NCBI RefSeq assembly: GCF_964204865.1
Contig: NC_135250.1
Coordinates: 29,751,395-29,815,394 of the forward strand
Direction: 5' to 3'
Source: Styela clava
Taxonomy: Eukaryota; Chordata; Ascidiacea; Stolidobranchia; Styelidae
DNA length: 64,000 nt
Position 1 is the stretch's first letter. The number at the start of each line of letters is the position of its first letter. This document shows positions 47,226-64,000 of the stretch, piece after piece. A program made the translations under genes and the position numbers. The notes beneath the pieces were generated by a model. The model saw nothing but the letters and a program-made list of their open reading frames with translations. It was not told where the DNA came from and ran no database searches.

Positions 47226-47765
47226 AACTAAAGGGCGGCGGTGAGGATTGCAGCAATCATCTCGCACATATTTATCTCCCACAGGATTAGATTGTGTGAT
47301 CCCATGAGAATAAGTAAGGAGTGCGATGGCGAGCGTATTTCTAACGCGCCAACCGCCGAGACCACACTCCGAATGGGGGTGGTCAATTGTTCCCCCGTCC
47401 CCAAATAAGTCACCACATTATGATAATACATCACGAAATTCTCATTTTTATTTCGGGAGAGAGGAAAGCCGACAGGACGGCTCAATCATAGCATGAGCCA
47501 CGCCCTCTTGCCCGTCCATATCCGGTATGGTATCAGTTAGCCAGTTATTTGTTTCAAATGCATAGACCTAATGGTGGATGAAGCCTCAACCGACCAGCGG
47601 TTAGTTAGATGAACCAACTTACGGCGGTGAGGAAGCCAGCAATCCACTCGCATATAATTATTTCCCATGGGATCGAACCTGCGAGCTCTCCCATAATAAT
47701 CAGGGGACAATGATGCAGCGTATTCCTTGATCTTAGCTCAATGCGCCAACTTCGAACCCGGAATT
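47226..47765 (-). mobile_element. tRNA-derived SINE pair, minus strand
   Basis: Read on the minus strand, GTTGGCGCATTGAGCTAAGA resembles a Pol III A box and CAGGTTCGATCCCATGGG a B box (around 47665-47685). TGCGAGTGGATTGCTGGCT and CTAACCGCTGGTCGGTTGAG follow as the SINE body. A second, more degraded copy is at about 47226-47390. Confidence 0.65.
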
Positions 47766-47972
47766 AAAATTACAATTTTTATTTACACTATATGTAATAA
47801 TCTGACTTATATTCTGTTATTTTAGGTTTCTGGATGAGAGAGGACTCGCTTAAATGAATTTATCATGACGTAACAATAATGTTTTAATGACCAATAATTT
47901 TGCTGTATTTTCGCCTGTTTTTATTATTTTTCTTTTAGTGTCTGAAGCAGGGATGTCCTTCGACTAGGTTTT

Positions 47973-47978
47973 AATAAA
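47973..47978 (+). terminator. Candidate poly(A) signal of locus E
   Basis: AATAAA 983 bases after the stop. If the putative 3' UTR intron (donor 47005, acceptor near 47826) is spliced, it lies about 150 bases into the last exon. Confidence 0.35.
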
Positions 47979-50028
47979 TTGGAACAAATTAAAAACGCCA
48001 AACACTGTTTTATTGGTAACATTGTTGAATTAATGATTTTTGAATTACAATTTTAGATGATTAATTAAATAATCGATAATTTTTTGTTCTAGAAAATGCT
48101 GACTCAAAATATCAAAATTCGACGAGTCATCCTTTGTAAAGTGATAAGTCCTTATTATTTTCGCTGATTAATGAAACTTTTCTGATTCGAATTGTTTACC
48201 ATAATTTTTAAAATTAGTTTTATTTGGGTAAATGATTGTAATAACCTATTAAATTTGCTTCGGTTTCGTTTTTTTTGAGCCAATTTTAATATAAAAAAAA
48301 AAATTAAATCGAATTAGTTCCAAAATTTTTTGAATTTGGACATCCTTGTTCTTTTACGCTTTCACATTGTCACATGTCTGATAAATAGCAATACTGCCTA
48401 ATTAGAACCTAAATTTTAATTTTTTTACTCCGCACCCTTTAGACACGTGCACACGCGCTTTGCAAAATAGTCAAGTGAGTTAAGTTTTATCTTTCCTAAT
48501 GATTTAAAATAAATTTGTTGGAGTGGATAGGGGGGCACTTTCTGCGTGAATACCTGATTGAAAAATGAACTTTGAGATGAATATAAGATTAATTGATAAC
48601 TAATGATGTGCTGCTTCCCCCATGAACGAAGTCCGCGCATCTGGGGCGATTAGTCATTTGTATTCCCATAATCTAACTGAACTGGTAACCGGTTCAAAAA
48701 CCGTGTTACGTTATATGCTAAAGTTGTCGGTTTTCTTCTTCTGAGAGGCCCGCAATCACTTTATTTAAAGTTTAATGTTCGCGCAAATGTGTCTTTCCCT
48801 GTTCCCAAGAGCCTTGACCGTTATTTCGTAAAAGGCGTTTTTAATTGTACTACAAATGCAACTTTCTGTCTTTTCAGTTTCATCGAAATATAAGTATAAT
48901 GAAAAATGGATTGTGTTTTATTGTTGGTAGTTTAGCGAGATTGATTTTAAATTTGCGCTTTGTGCAGAGTTGGAAGGCTGGAGTATTTTAACTCGAACTC
49001 GTCATCGAAGAGATTGTTAGGTCTTGAAACCTTTCTATTTTACTATTTGGGCCTCACTAGAAAAACTTTGCCGATCTCTGGTTTAGCAAAACCCTTCAGA
49101 CCGTTTTCTAGATATTTAGAAATTTATAATATTACTGTTAGACGAAAATAAAAAGGATCGATAATTTGCGAGGCACTATACCCGCGAGGCAGGCAGTTGA
49201 GGAAAATTTACAATCGACTCCGGGCCGGCAATAGAGAATAATCAAATTTTAAAAACCAAAACCCCCTGTGAAAATTATTGGCTACGCCCTCTGCTATCTC
49301 CGGCTCCGGGGAATTTGAACTTTTGTCTCCGACACCGAGTAATTTGTAAATTTCGGTGAAAGCGTGCCAAACTCCTACTACACAGCCTCATGCTTCTAGA
49401 CAAACGACAGCTTCGGCAGTCTTCTTTTTTAAATTATCATAAAATAGAACAATATTGCAATAAATAATCAAAAACAATATATCAATAACAATGTAACCCC
49501 TGATATACATAAAAAACAACACTTATCAGTTTATAAATATAACATCATTGTGATCGTTATCGTTAAACTAATTCTATTTTTTTTCCACTCATGTGGAGTT
49601 GCCATTTTTTATTGCTGCATATTCTTCATTATCATGAATATCACATAAAACTTGAAAAAAAAGCACACATCAAAAATCGGTTTGCGTTTCTGTATTCGGC
49701 ATTTGTATATGAAGACTTTCTTTTGCTGACGATAAATAATGAATCGATTACGCCACCTTGTGGTAGTTATCTCGAGCGAGTGAATTGATTCATATGAAAA
49801 CCAGCGGTCTGGATCGAAGTATATATCGAGTTTATATAACTTGTTAAATTAAGGAAAATATATGATCCCAATTTCCATTTGAATGGTTTCTTCTATAGAG
49901 AACTATCGGCTTAGTATCATAGTCTAATCCACCTTGTGCGAGATGGAAATCTCACAGAAAAAAAAAAATGACGCCATAATGCTTCAGATTTGAATTCCCC
50001 CCATTTAAGTTACCAATAGTAGCGCTCA

Positions 50029-50230
50029 AGAAGTATGTGTACCAATATGAAGTTAACTAATTTTGTTCGACTACTTTACATCAAGTTGTGTAAAGGGACT
50101 GAAACCTATAGGCAGGGGGTATATTCACTTGGCTAACACAGACAGTCCCCGAACTCGTAATAGAACTAAAATAAGCAAAACCGGAATAGAATTATGGCCT
50201 AATCTGAATCTGGTACATTTACTATGGAAG
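50029..50230. mobile_element. MITE, third type (202 bp), 6/8 target duplication
   Basis: Flanks are TACCAATA (50021-50028) and TACCAACC (50231-50238). It contains ATCAAGTTGTGTAAAGGGAC and ACAGTCCCCGAACTCGTAAT. Confidence 0.75.
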
Positions 50231-50892
50231 TACCAACCTGTCGGCTTAGCATCCCATTCTCGCAAAAAATGTCGTCATCATGGTTCAGATTTGAATTCCA
50301 CCCTTAAGTTATAAAGAGTGATGCCAAATTTACTCACTTTAGATAAATCAAAAAATCTTGTTTCTCCCCACTACCGGCTTAAACTTATGACCTCTGTGTC
50401 GTACTAGTCCGGAGCCTTGTTTTAAGTCAACACACTATAAAATCCAGTCACATGCGATATTTATTATTCTGCAATAACAGCGTTGTTATTTGTATCGTAC
50501 CGGAGTAACAATACACCGATTTCAATCGTAAAATGTTTATTGCATGTAACGCATTTTTGCGATAAAAGTTTTTATAGTTTTTAAGAGAGCACATGATGCA
50601 ATTGTGTATGTAAAAAGCAGGCATAAATTTCAAAAGCTCTTTTTGTAAATATAAAATTAAAAAAATGGGATCGCTGGTGTGACTTGCAATTTTTTTTATT
50701 ACATGTTAAAGTTAGTATAATTGATGGACCAAATTTGATTACGTGTGATTTACTGAAACTTTTTTACATTCTGAAAAAGAAGGTAAGGATGTTTAATTGA
50801 CTGTTGTGGAATAAAAAGAGATGATTGTGACTAACAGTCTCACAATTGACTGTGTGGAATAGAGTGTACGGCTTAGGATAAGATTTACATAT

Positions 50893-51215
50893 TTATCCTG
50901 GGGTGGAAGAAATCCGATAAGACGGCTTAATCATATGGCGAACCGCGGCCTCTCGTCCGCTCACCAGTCCATGTCGGGTATGGAATTAGGGGGTCAGTTA
51001 GCAAGATATTTGTTTTCAGATGCAAGGACTTGGTGGTTGAGGAAGCAGTAACCGACCAGCGATTACGTGAAACACCCTACAGCGACGAGGAGTCCAGCAA
51101 TCCTCTCGCACATAATCATTCTTCACGGGATTCGAATTTTTTTTCGAACACATGAAGAGTAATCAAAGGTGCGGGGGCGAGCGTATTCCTAACGCTTAGC
51201 ACGATGAGCCAAATC
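50893..51215 (-). mobile_element. tRNA-derived SINE, fullest copy
   Basis: On the minus strand the head is GGCTCATCGTGCTAAGCGTT then ATACGCTCGCC (A-box-like), with TTCGAATCCCGTG (B-box-like) near 51126. The body has GAGGATTGCTGGACTCCTCG, GTAATCGCTGGTCGGTTACT and CATACCCGACATGGACTG. Tail toward 50880 is AT-rich. Confidence 0.7.
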
Positions 51216-51359
51216 GCGTAGTTTACAAGGCTCCCGGGAGTTAAATATCTATCTGATGACAGTTTCAAAGCTCTGATAATAGGAGTAATACAGTTTTAAA
51301 GCGTTTAGCAACTCCACGTGTGGTTGATTGGCGCATATGGGGCAAATACGCAATTATAT

Positions 51360-51607
51360 TAGGGTCACCATATTTGAAAAAGCAAAATTCCGGACAGTTC
51401 ATGACTTTTTCATGACCTCGTAGTAAAAAATATGTGCACGGTACGAAATAACAATGTTCTTTATTAGCGGTGTGCACAGTACGATTACAGATGCAGTAAA
51501 ATTCCGGATTCCGAACATTTAAGCATTTTTTAAATTCTTCCCGGACGCAAAATTTAACCCTGAATTCCGGACATGTCCGGAATTTTCCGGACGGTATGGC
51601 AACCCTA
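51360..51607. mobile_element. hAT-like element with TAGGGTCACCATA ends (248 bp), perfect 8-bp target duplication
   Basis: Ends TAGGGTCACCATATTTG and CGGTATGGCAACCCTA; flanks AATTATAT at 51352-51359 and 51608-51615. TCCGGACATGTCCGGAA palindrome near the right end. Confidence 0.88.
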
Positions 51608-51679
51608 AATTATATACAAAACGCGAAGCGCATGGAATGTTTGACAAATCAGTGGACGACGACTACAATGCGTCTACAG

Positions 51680-51950
51680 CAGGGATGGGCAAGGCTTTTG
51701 GACCAGGGGACTGCCGTGTCATGTAAGTAAAAATGACGTAAAAATTACAGTTTTTGAACAATATTTACTGTGTTACGAAAGCAAAAGTGGAAAACTATAA
51801 GCCGAAACAAACTTTGACGCAATCCTAATAAATTCTTTGCGTTTTTGAACATTTAAGTTTGGTTTTAGTTTGATCGTGGCAACATCAGGCAGGCCGAATT
51901 GAGTTCCTCAACTGGTCGGATTATGCCCGCAGACCGTGGTTTGTCAATGT
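51680..51950. mobile_element. hAT-like fragment
   Basis: Begins near CAGGGATGGGCAAGGCTTTT and contains GTGGCAACATCAGGCAGGCC, matching the family of 17416-17710. Confidence 0.55.
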
Positions 51951-52489
51951 CAAGTCTATAGCCTTAATTAAACTTTAAGATTATTAACTTGACCAACGCG
52001 GTGTTGTAGGCTGCTGTAGTAATGCTATGGGGAGTTGGTCTCAGATTAATCACTAAGTCAAGTCTCAAAGCCTAACTGGTCCAGTTTCAAAGAACCCGAG
52101 TCACTTCGACTCTTCGATAAATTGCGATTTGAGTCCAACTCGAATTAAGACCTCGCGCCTCCGCAACAGGGGCGTGTCAAACTTTTCTGCTTCCCGGGGA
52201 GAGTTTCTGATAATGATGCCCCTCATACCTGACTTCAAAAATAATATGGGGGATAGGAAAATTATAGATGTTGTTGTACATGAGAATGAATAAATTGGAG
52301 GCCAATTAAAGCTAAAATGTTTTTAATATAATCATTCAAATCATCAAACTAACCCCTATAACGTGCTGCCCCTTTGGCCCTCTCTAGACACGTCACTGCT
52401 TCACAACACTGGGGTATACTCCTTTTCAACGCTAGCTATCAAATATACTTACACTGTTATGTATTGGAAACAAAATTTACTTTCTCCAG

Positions 52490-52498
52490 TATATAATA
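52490..52498 (+). promoter_or_regulatory. TATA-like box of locus F
   Basis: TATATAATA about 40-47 bp before the ATG at 52537, similar in spacing to locus B. Inferred from position. Confidence 0.4.
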
Positions 52499-52536
52499 CT
52501 AAATAATATATTTCTAAATAACATCAAAAACACAAC

Positions 52537-58786
<6,250 letters not shown>

Positions 58787-58849
58787 GGAGTCAACGGTGA
58801 GTTAACCAGGTTATTTGCTCAAAGTATTTAAATATTTCATTCGAATTTG

Positions 58850-59085
58850 GGTGCTCCCGAAGTATGCGAACCAAGATGGCGGACATCGGAACGTAACATG
58901 GGTAACAGATTAGGGTTAGGCGATAATTTTTTTCCAATTTTCCTTAGTTTAGTCCCATTATCAGTTCGAAGACTAGTCAAGAGCCTCCCGTAGTATTTAT
59001 ACCTAAAATTATGGCCTAACCCTAACCTAGTACACATATTACATTCCGATGTCCGCCATCTTGGTTCGCATACTTCGGGAGCCCC
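58850..59085. mobile_element. MITE, long type (236 bp), perfect 8-bp target duplication
   Basis: Flanks CGAATTTG at 58842-58849 and 59086-59093. Ends GGTGCTCCCGAAGTATGCGA and ACTTCGGGAGCCCC. Inner sequence reversed relative to the copy at 1988-2222. Confidence 0.93.
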
Positions 59086-59126
59086 CGAATTTGTTTGAAT
59101 GCCCAATAGTAATCAACATAGAACAT

Positions 59127-59237
59127 GGTGCTCGCGAAGTATGTGCACCAAGATGGCGCACAACCTGAACATAGTATGTGTACCAGGTTAGGTTATCAGG
59201 TTGTGCGCCATCTTTGTGCACATACTTCTGGAGCGCC
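59127..59237. mobile_element. MITE, short palindromic type (111 bp), 6/8 target duplication
   Basis: Flanks TAGAACAT and TAGAATAG. Arms CACCAAGATGGCGCACAACC and complement; right end CTTCTGGAGCGCC. Confidence 0.85.
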
Positions 59238-60598
59238 TAGAATAGAGCCAGTGGCAATTTCGTTTAGTTTTCAAAGCCAAAATAACTAGCAAAAACAGGT
59301 TGGTCGCTAGAATAACCGAACATGTGTCAAACAGCTATTTATATTTACAAAGAATAACTTTTACAAAGTTTTTCAAGGCGTATGTTATATTACATTCATA
59401 GATGCTCAAAATGTACTTCAGAGTGTTGTCCTAACCTGGAAGTGTAACCTATAACATCCTAGAACCTAAAAGAAATAAAAATGTATAGAAAAAGAAATCT
59501 GTAAGCACGCATTTTATTCGTGGTCTCACCTGATCTTCAAAAATTTTCTGTTTTTCTAGCGACCATTCTGTATATTGTGTCCCAAGAGTAAATTATGAAA
59601 GCCGCATATGAACAATAATTTCATAATTGCAAACCTACTATTATGGGCAGTAGTGGGATTCAGCCGGTTCGCACCGGTTCTATAGAACCGTCTCACAGGA
59701 TTTTATGAGAACAGCGAACCGGACAGCATTGCTGGTTACTGTCAATGATTTTTTGTGATAGAACCGGTTGAAAAATATGACTTTTGTGATGGAACCAGCT
59801 GACAAAAATTGAATTCCCCCACTGATTATAGGTTACCACGTAAATATAGTTAGTAAGCTAAAATTAGCAAAATTTTAGTGTTTTTTTTCCGTTACAAAGC
59901 TCCCCTCTTAAAATATTTCCGACTTCTTAATCAAAAAGTTCATCAAACGCGCAGTCATTTTGTTTATGTTTTATTGTCGTCCAGGTTCCAAAAATATTTA
60001 AGCGAAAACTAATTTTTTCAAATGGAACATACAATAAAATATATTCAAGGTCTCAGAAACAGAGCCCTGAAACGCCCTGCGAAAAACAGACTTGCTAAAA
60101 AACTACTGACAACGTTAAACTAATTTTATTTTTCAAATTTTTCAGGTCACAAAAAGATACAAGAACCCCTTCGATCACCGTAACGTTACTTTGATGTTTT
60201 TATCATTCTATTTTGAAACAATGTCTTTAATTGAAATTTTATTCATTTTTTTCAAATTTTCTCACTTAATTAAATTTGCTATACTTCTAATTACACTTCT
60301 TTACTGATATATGTAACAATACGTAATGATTTTATTTGTATTTTAAAAATCACAAGGCTGAACCGGGAAGGGAACCGGGAACAGTAACACTTCATATTAA
60401 AGGTCGAAGGTCATACTCAGAGTAAAGTATGAAAAACATCGAAAATAATATTCGCCCATTCAGAACGTTGTTAGATCTTTTGGGTTGCCTGCTGGCAATA
60501 ATCGTAAAAGATGTGCTGTGGATACCAAGTATCAATTTGTGTTGTCCTGTAGAAATTTCGACGGAATTAGAATTACATATATGTTTAATTCTTCATTG

Positions 60599-60604
60599 AA
60601 TAAA
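60599..60604 (+). terminator. Candidate distal poly(A) signal of locus F
   Basis: AATAAA 1.8 kb after the stop. It would serve only if a 3' UTR intron (donor after 58796, possible acceptor at 60143-60144) is used. Weak. Confidence 0.25.
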
Positions 60605-61513
60605 TACGTGTATTTCAATCTTGGTGTGATCATTGTGATATGACTTGTTTAATAGATTATCAGAATAAGGTTTTATTGCCGTTTCGAGGTAAAAAGCTTG
60701 TTAGGAATGCGACAGGACAATAAGCGTTTCCCGAGTAATGGAGGGCTACAGCAAAAAGCGCGATATATTTCATAAATTTGAAGGAGATTTGTTTTTCTTG
60801 ATTACTGGTTAAAATTTTGTCAAACGAGTGCTACACCAGGATTTATAGCAATATTTTAAACGAGTATTTTGGAGTATAGAAATAGACTAAAGCTATAGGT
60901 GGCGGTAGAGGTACACTAAAAATAACGAAATTCGGAGATAATAAGTCTAGGATTTCGAGTCGTGCCATACCTGACAGGATTGTACTCCTTGGACAAGACG
61001 AGTTGTCACCGAGTTCCCCAATTTTTTTACTACCACTCCGGAGAACAAACTTGAAAACTCTTAACTACGATTTTCTTTCCCCAACTTGAGTATAATATTG
61101 TCTTACTTTGTTAGTTTCAAGAAAAAAATTCGGTTACCGAATTTTAGAAGTCTAAATTTCAACTCGGAATCTCGTGGTTGAGAGGTTTCTACTTCGGCTC
61201 TGACATTCAGAGTTCTTCAGAATAGAAAAATAGTTGCTATTCGATTTCCTACTATGGCGTCTAGTCAGATTACCTGCACGAGTCGAAATAAAAAACGTTT
61301 GTATGTATGCACTTCAAAGGTGGAAGAAGACGTAACATATCAGCGCAAAATTTTACACTAGAATCCGAAAGAAATTGGAGTTCAAAGATGGTCATGAATT
61401 GGATATGAGAACAGCGAGACTAGGTAATTAATACGAGATTTTTGGATTTAAATGGTCACGAAAGCCCTAACCAATTACCGTGTCAACTTCCTCTTATTCG
61501 GAGGTGATTTTTC

Positions 61514-61726
61514 GACGCTCCAGAAGTGCGTGTACCAATATGAAGGTAACTAATTTTGTTTGCCTACTTTACATCAAGTTGTCTGAAGAGGCTGAAACCT
61601 ATGGGCAGGGGGTATATCAACTTGACTAACACAGACAGTCCCCAAACTCGTAATAGAACTAAAATGAGGAAAATCAGAATAAAATTATGGCCTAACCCTA
61701 ACCTGGTGCACACAATACGGGAGACC
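61514..61726. mobile_element. MITE, third type (213 bp), 6/8 target duplication
   Basis: Flanks GATTTTTC and GATTATTT. Contains AACCCTAACCTGGTGCACAC near the right end and ACATCAAGTTGTCTGAAGAG inside. Confidence 0.78.
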
Positions 61727-61849
61727 GATTATTTTCTCAGTGTTCAAACTCCATTACAAAACCCAATCACGACTTAGTCATATGAGGGAACCACAGACAT
61801 TGTTTTAGTCATCATTCGTGTGATGTTACAGCTGTATGCGCAATCCCCG

Positions 61850-61985
61850 GCACTCCCGTAGTGTGTGTACCAGGTTAGGCTTACGGCATAATTTTAGTCC
61901 GTTTTTCCTTATTTTAATTCTATTACGAGTTCGGGGACTGTTATGTTAGTTCTATTACGAGTTTGGGGACTCCATATTGGTACAT
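61850..61985. mobile_element. MITE, third type, internally rearranged
   Basis: GGCACTCCCGTAGTGTGTGT start and CCATATTGGTACAT end, with TTCTATTACGAGTT(C/T)GGGGAC twice inside. It is flanked by a longer direct repeat beginning ACAGCTGTATGCGCAATCCC at about 61828 and 61986. Confidence 0.7.
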
Positions 61986-62223
61986 ACAGCTGTATGCGCA
62001 ATCCCCATTGTACGAAAACCTGTCGGGAATTTTTGCTGAGAATTCAAAAGCATTTTTGGAGTCCTAATCATCAAACAGCATGTGTTGCGGAACACTATGT
62101 TAACTAGGAAACTTGTTCTATAATCGGTTTATCCATTCGTCATTACAGGTGAAATCATCGTTGCCTGTAGGTTTTCAACCGAGAGCGAGTTTTTCAGGAA
62201 AATTTGTTCTAAGTAGGAGATTG

Positions 62224-62458
62224 GGTACTTCTGAAGTATACGTACTAAGATGGTGGACACCGGAACGTAGTATGTGTACCAGGTTAGGGTTAGGCCATAA
62301 TTTCAGCTACTAATACTACAGGAGTCACTTTGCTAGTCCCCGAACTCGTAATTGAACTAAAATAAGGAAAATTACAATGAAATTATGGCCCAACCGTAAC
62401 CTGGTACACATATACGTTCCGGTGTCCGCCATCTTGGTTCGCATACTTCTGGAGCACC
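62224..62458. mobile_element. MITE, long type (235 bp), perfect 8-bp target duplication
   Basis: Flanks GGAGATTG at 62216-62223 and 62459-62466. Ends GGTACTTCTGAAGTATACGT and ACTTCTGGAGCACC. Confidence 0.93.
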
Positions 62459-63460
62459 GGAGATTGGTCTCTGAGCGAGGGCACCGGTGACCGCTATGCC
62501 TAGAGCTACTGAAACTATATGGGATTGTGGTGTGCAACGGGCGACCGCGGAGTTGCCAAGAGCAGTGACGTATCTGGGTGAAATTGCGCGCATAGCAAAG
62601 TTTTGAAATGAGCCCTCTCGCTCGTTGACTGACAATTTGTAACGACTATTGTTAAATTTAGATATTTGTAGATTATTATTTAAGTGAAAATACGAGTTTT
62701 AATTCTTTCCAATTTTAAATTATTTGCGCCCTCCATCCAAACAGCACCCAAAACCTGTCGGGAATTTTTGCTGAGAATTGAAAAGCATTTTTAGAATCTT
62801 AATCATCAAACAGCATGTGTACCGGAACACTAGACTTATTGAAAAATTTGTTTCTTTATCCGTTCATCCTTTCGTCATTGCGTATGAAATCATCATTATA
62901 CAACCGGGAGTGAGTTTTTAAATTACTTTTACCATATTCCACTGGTCTTTATAGACAGCTAAGCGAGAGTGGATTCTACCAAGCAGAAGTTTTCCGATAA
63001 AAAGCATTCAGCGTAGACCTTTAATTTACCAGCTTTCAGTTCCCTTGATATTGCGCTGGTCAGTTCATTCGCGTTCAATATAATAAGTTTGATAATATTG
63101 TCATATTCCTCAAATTACAGGGCCATATTAGTATTTTAAACATATATATGTTCATGTATTTGAGCATAGCTGTCTTGTTTTTGTATGTTGATATAAGCAA
63201 GGCCACCCTTGGCAGCCTAATATGGCCTCTATGGAGAATACCATCTAATATGCAATTAAAACCATATACCCACCAGACATATACTAGTTCGATGAGAGCT
63301 AAACATGGATCGAAACTATAACGAATGCCAGCAAATACCAGGTATTTGGAGATCTTCAAGTCAACATAACCATTGAAACAGTTAGGGAAAAGGAATTTCA
63401 CAAAGCAGAGTTTTTCTGAATAAAGTCTCTGTATGGAGATTCTTTTTACCAGCTTATATG

Positions 63461-63665
63461 ATACTCGCGTAGTATGTATTCCAGATTAGGGTTAAGCCAT
63501 GACTTTATTCTGATTTTCCATATTTTATTTCTATTAGGAACTGTTTGCGGTAGTCAAGTGAATGTACCCCCTGCTCATAGGATTCAGTCCTTTTACACAA
63601 CTTGATGTAAAATAGGCGAATAAAATTGGTTACCTCCATATTGGTACACACACTTCTGGAGCGCC
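63461..63665. mobile_element. MITE, third type (205 bp), with an empty-site paralogue nearby
   Basis: GATACTCGCGTAGTATGTAT start and CACACTTCTGGAGCGCC end. The duplicated block at 62981-63125 continues ACCAGCTTTCAGTTCC where this copy has ACCAGCTT, the element, then AGTTCC. Confidence 0.78.
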
Positions 63666-64000
63666 GCTCTTAGTTCCGCGATATGGCCGCTGGTCAGTTC
63701 ATTCGCGTCCATTATAATTCCTATAATAATATTGAAGTATTGCCAAATTATAGGGTTCAGCAAGCCAACTCCTGCATATCATTGGCCATAGATGTCACAA
63801 GGCTGTTATTTATGGTCCATGCTTGGCTGAGCATGACTAGAAGTTCATTTGAGTTCGTTCTACTTTTTTGTATTTATGAAATCCGTGGTATTATTAGGTC
63901 AATCCTATAATGCAAAGCAGGTTAAGACGTTATGAAAGTGGAGCTACTATAAGTATATGTGGATCAAGCTCAAACGTGGATAATATTTAAATATGGAGGA

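Larger units (their letters stand above)
46991..52536. other. Intergenic E to F; no gene recognised
   Basis: It holds the E 3' flank, the exon 7 relic, SINE copies (47226-47765, 50893-51215), a MITE (50029-50230), a hAT-like element (51360-51607) and a hAT-like fragment (51680-51950). From 47770 to 50020 I see only AT-rich DNA with the presumed poly(A) signal of E. The short open frames have no family motifs. Confidence 0.6.
58787..64000. other. Right flank after locus F; no gene recognised
   Basis: It contains MITEs at 58850, 59127, 61514, 61850, 62224 and 63461 and a duplicated non-coding block (about 62981-63125 against 63404-63770). I see no exon with cathepsin or I29 motifs. Between 59240 and 61500 there is only AT-rich DNA with an ACCGG-rich patch near 59660-59800. 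Confidence 0.6.

Noticed and set aside
50893-51215. A functional tRNA gene
   Set aside because: A- and B-box-like motifs are present, but the cloverleaf is interrupted and followed by a SINE body.
63075-63401. 108-codon minus-strand frame
   Set aside because: Falls in a duplicated non-coding block near a MITE; no protein similarity recognised.

Overview
The window is eukaryotic (animal) genomic DNA: AT-rich, low gene density, genes split into small exons by GT-AG introns, with many short non-autonomous DNA transposons, a tRNA-derived SINE and minisatellites. Exon architecture and protein similarity point to an invertebrate metazoan. A marine invertebrate such as a tunicate is my guess, but nothing here proves the species.

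The only protein-coding content I can support is one family, papain-type (C1A) cathepsin L-like cysteine proteases and their I29 propeptide. There are six loci. A (460-1707, minus) runs off the left edge and has lost its catalytic cysteine. B (11994-18965, plus), E (43043-46990, plus) and F (52537-58786, plus) are complete seven-exon proteases of 329, 345 and 341 residues with an intact Cys/His/Asn triad. Between B and E lie C (22348-23892) and D (28410-30044). Each has only the first two protease-type exons (signal/propeptide) plus a private 48-base third exon that ends in a stop. They encode stand-alone I29 inhibitor-domain proteins, comparable in architecture to crammer, BCPI and CTLA-2. 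The cluster therefore combines active proteases, a probably dead or serine-substituted paralogue, and two small proteins that look like dedicated inhibitors of the same protease class.

Layout: A and B are a head-to-head inverted pair sharing intron sequence, separated by 10.3 kb of repeats. B to C (18966-22347) holds two tandem hairpins, a 416-bp foldback element and a second copy of C's 3' flank. C to D (23893-28409) holds several transposons, a 205-bp tandem duplication and a duplicated TATA-bearing promoter. D to E (30045-43042) is 13 kb without a recognisable gene, with hAT-like elements and CRE-like TGACGTCA arrays, one of them just upstream of E. E to F (46991-52536) holds a relic of E's last exon and tRNA-derived SINEs. 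From 58787 to the end there are only transposons and duplicated non-coding DNA.

The dominant mobile element is a MITE family (about 23 copies or fragments) with termini like GGnGCTCCcGAAGTATG and 8-bp target duplications, several of them perfect. Most copies carry the internal motif GGTTAGGGTTAGG, which resembles the TTAGGG telomere repeat. Other elements with readable 8-bp target duplications (CAGTGGTTC, CAGnGGTG, AGGGCTGGGC and CAGTGGCGTAGC termini) are hAT-like. All exon coordinates were read by eye from splice signals and reading frame and have no transcript support.
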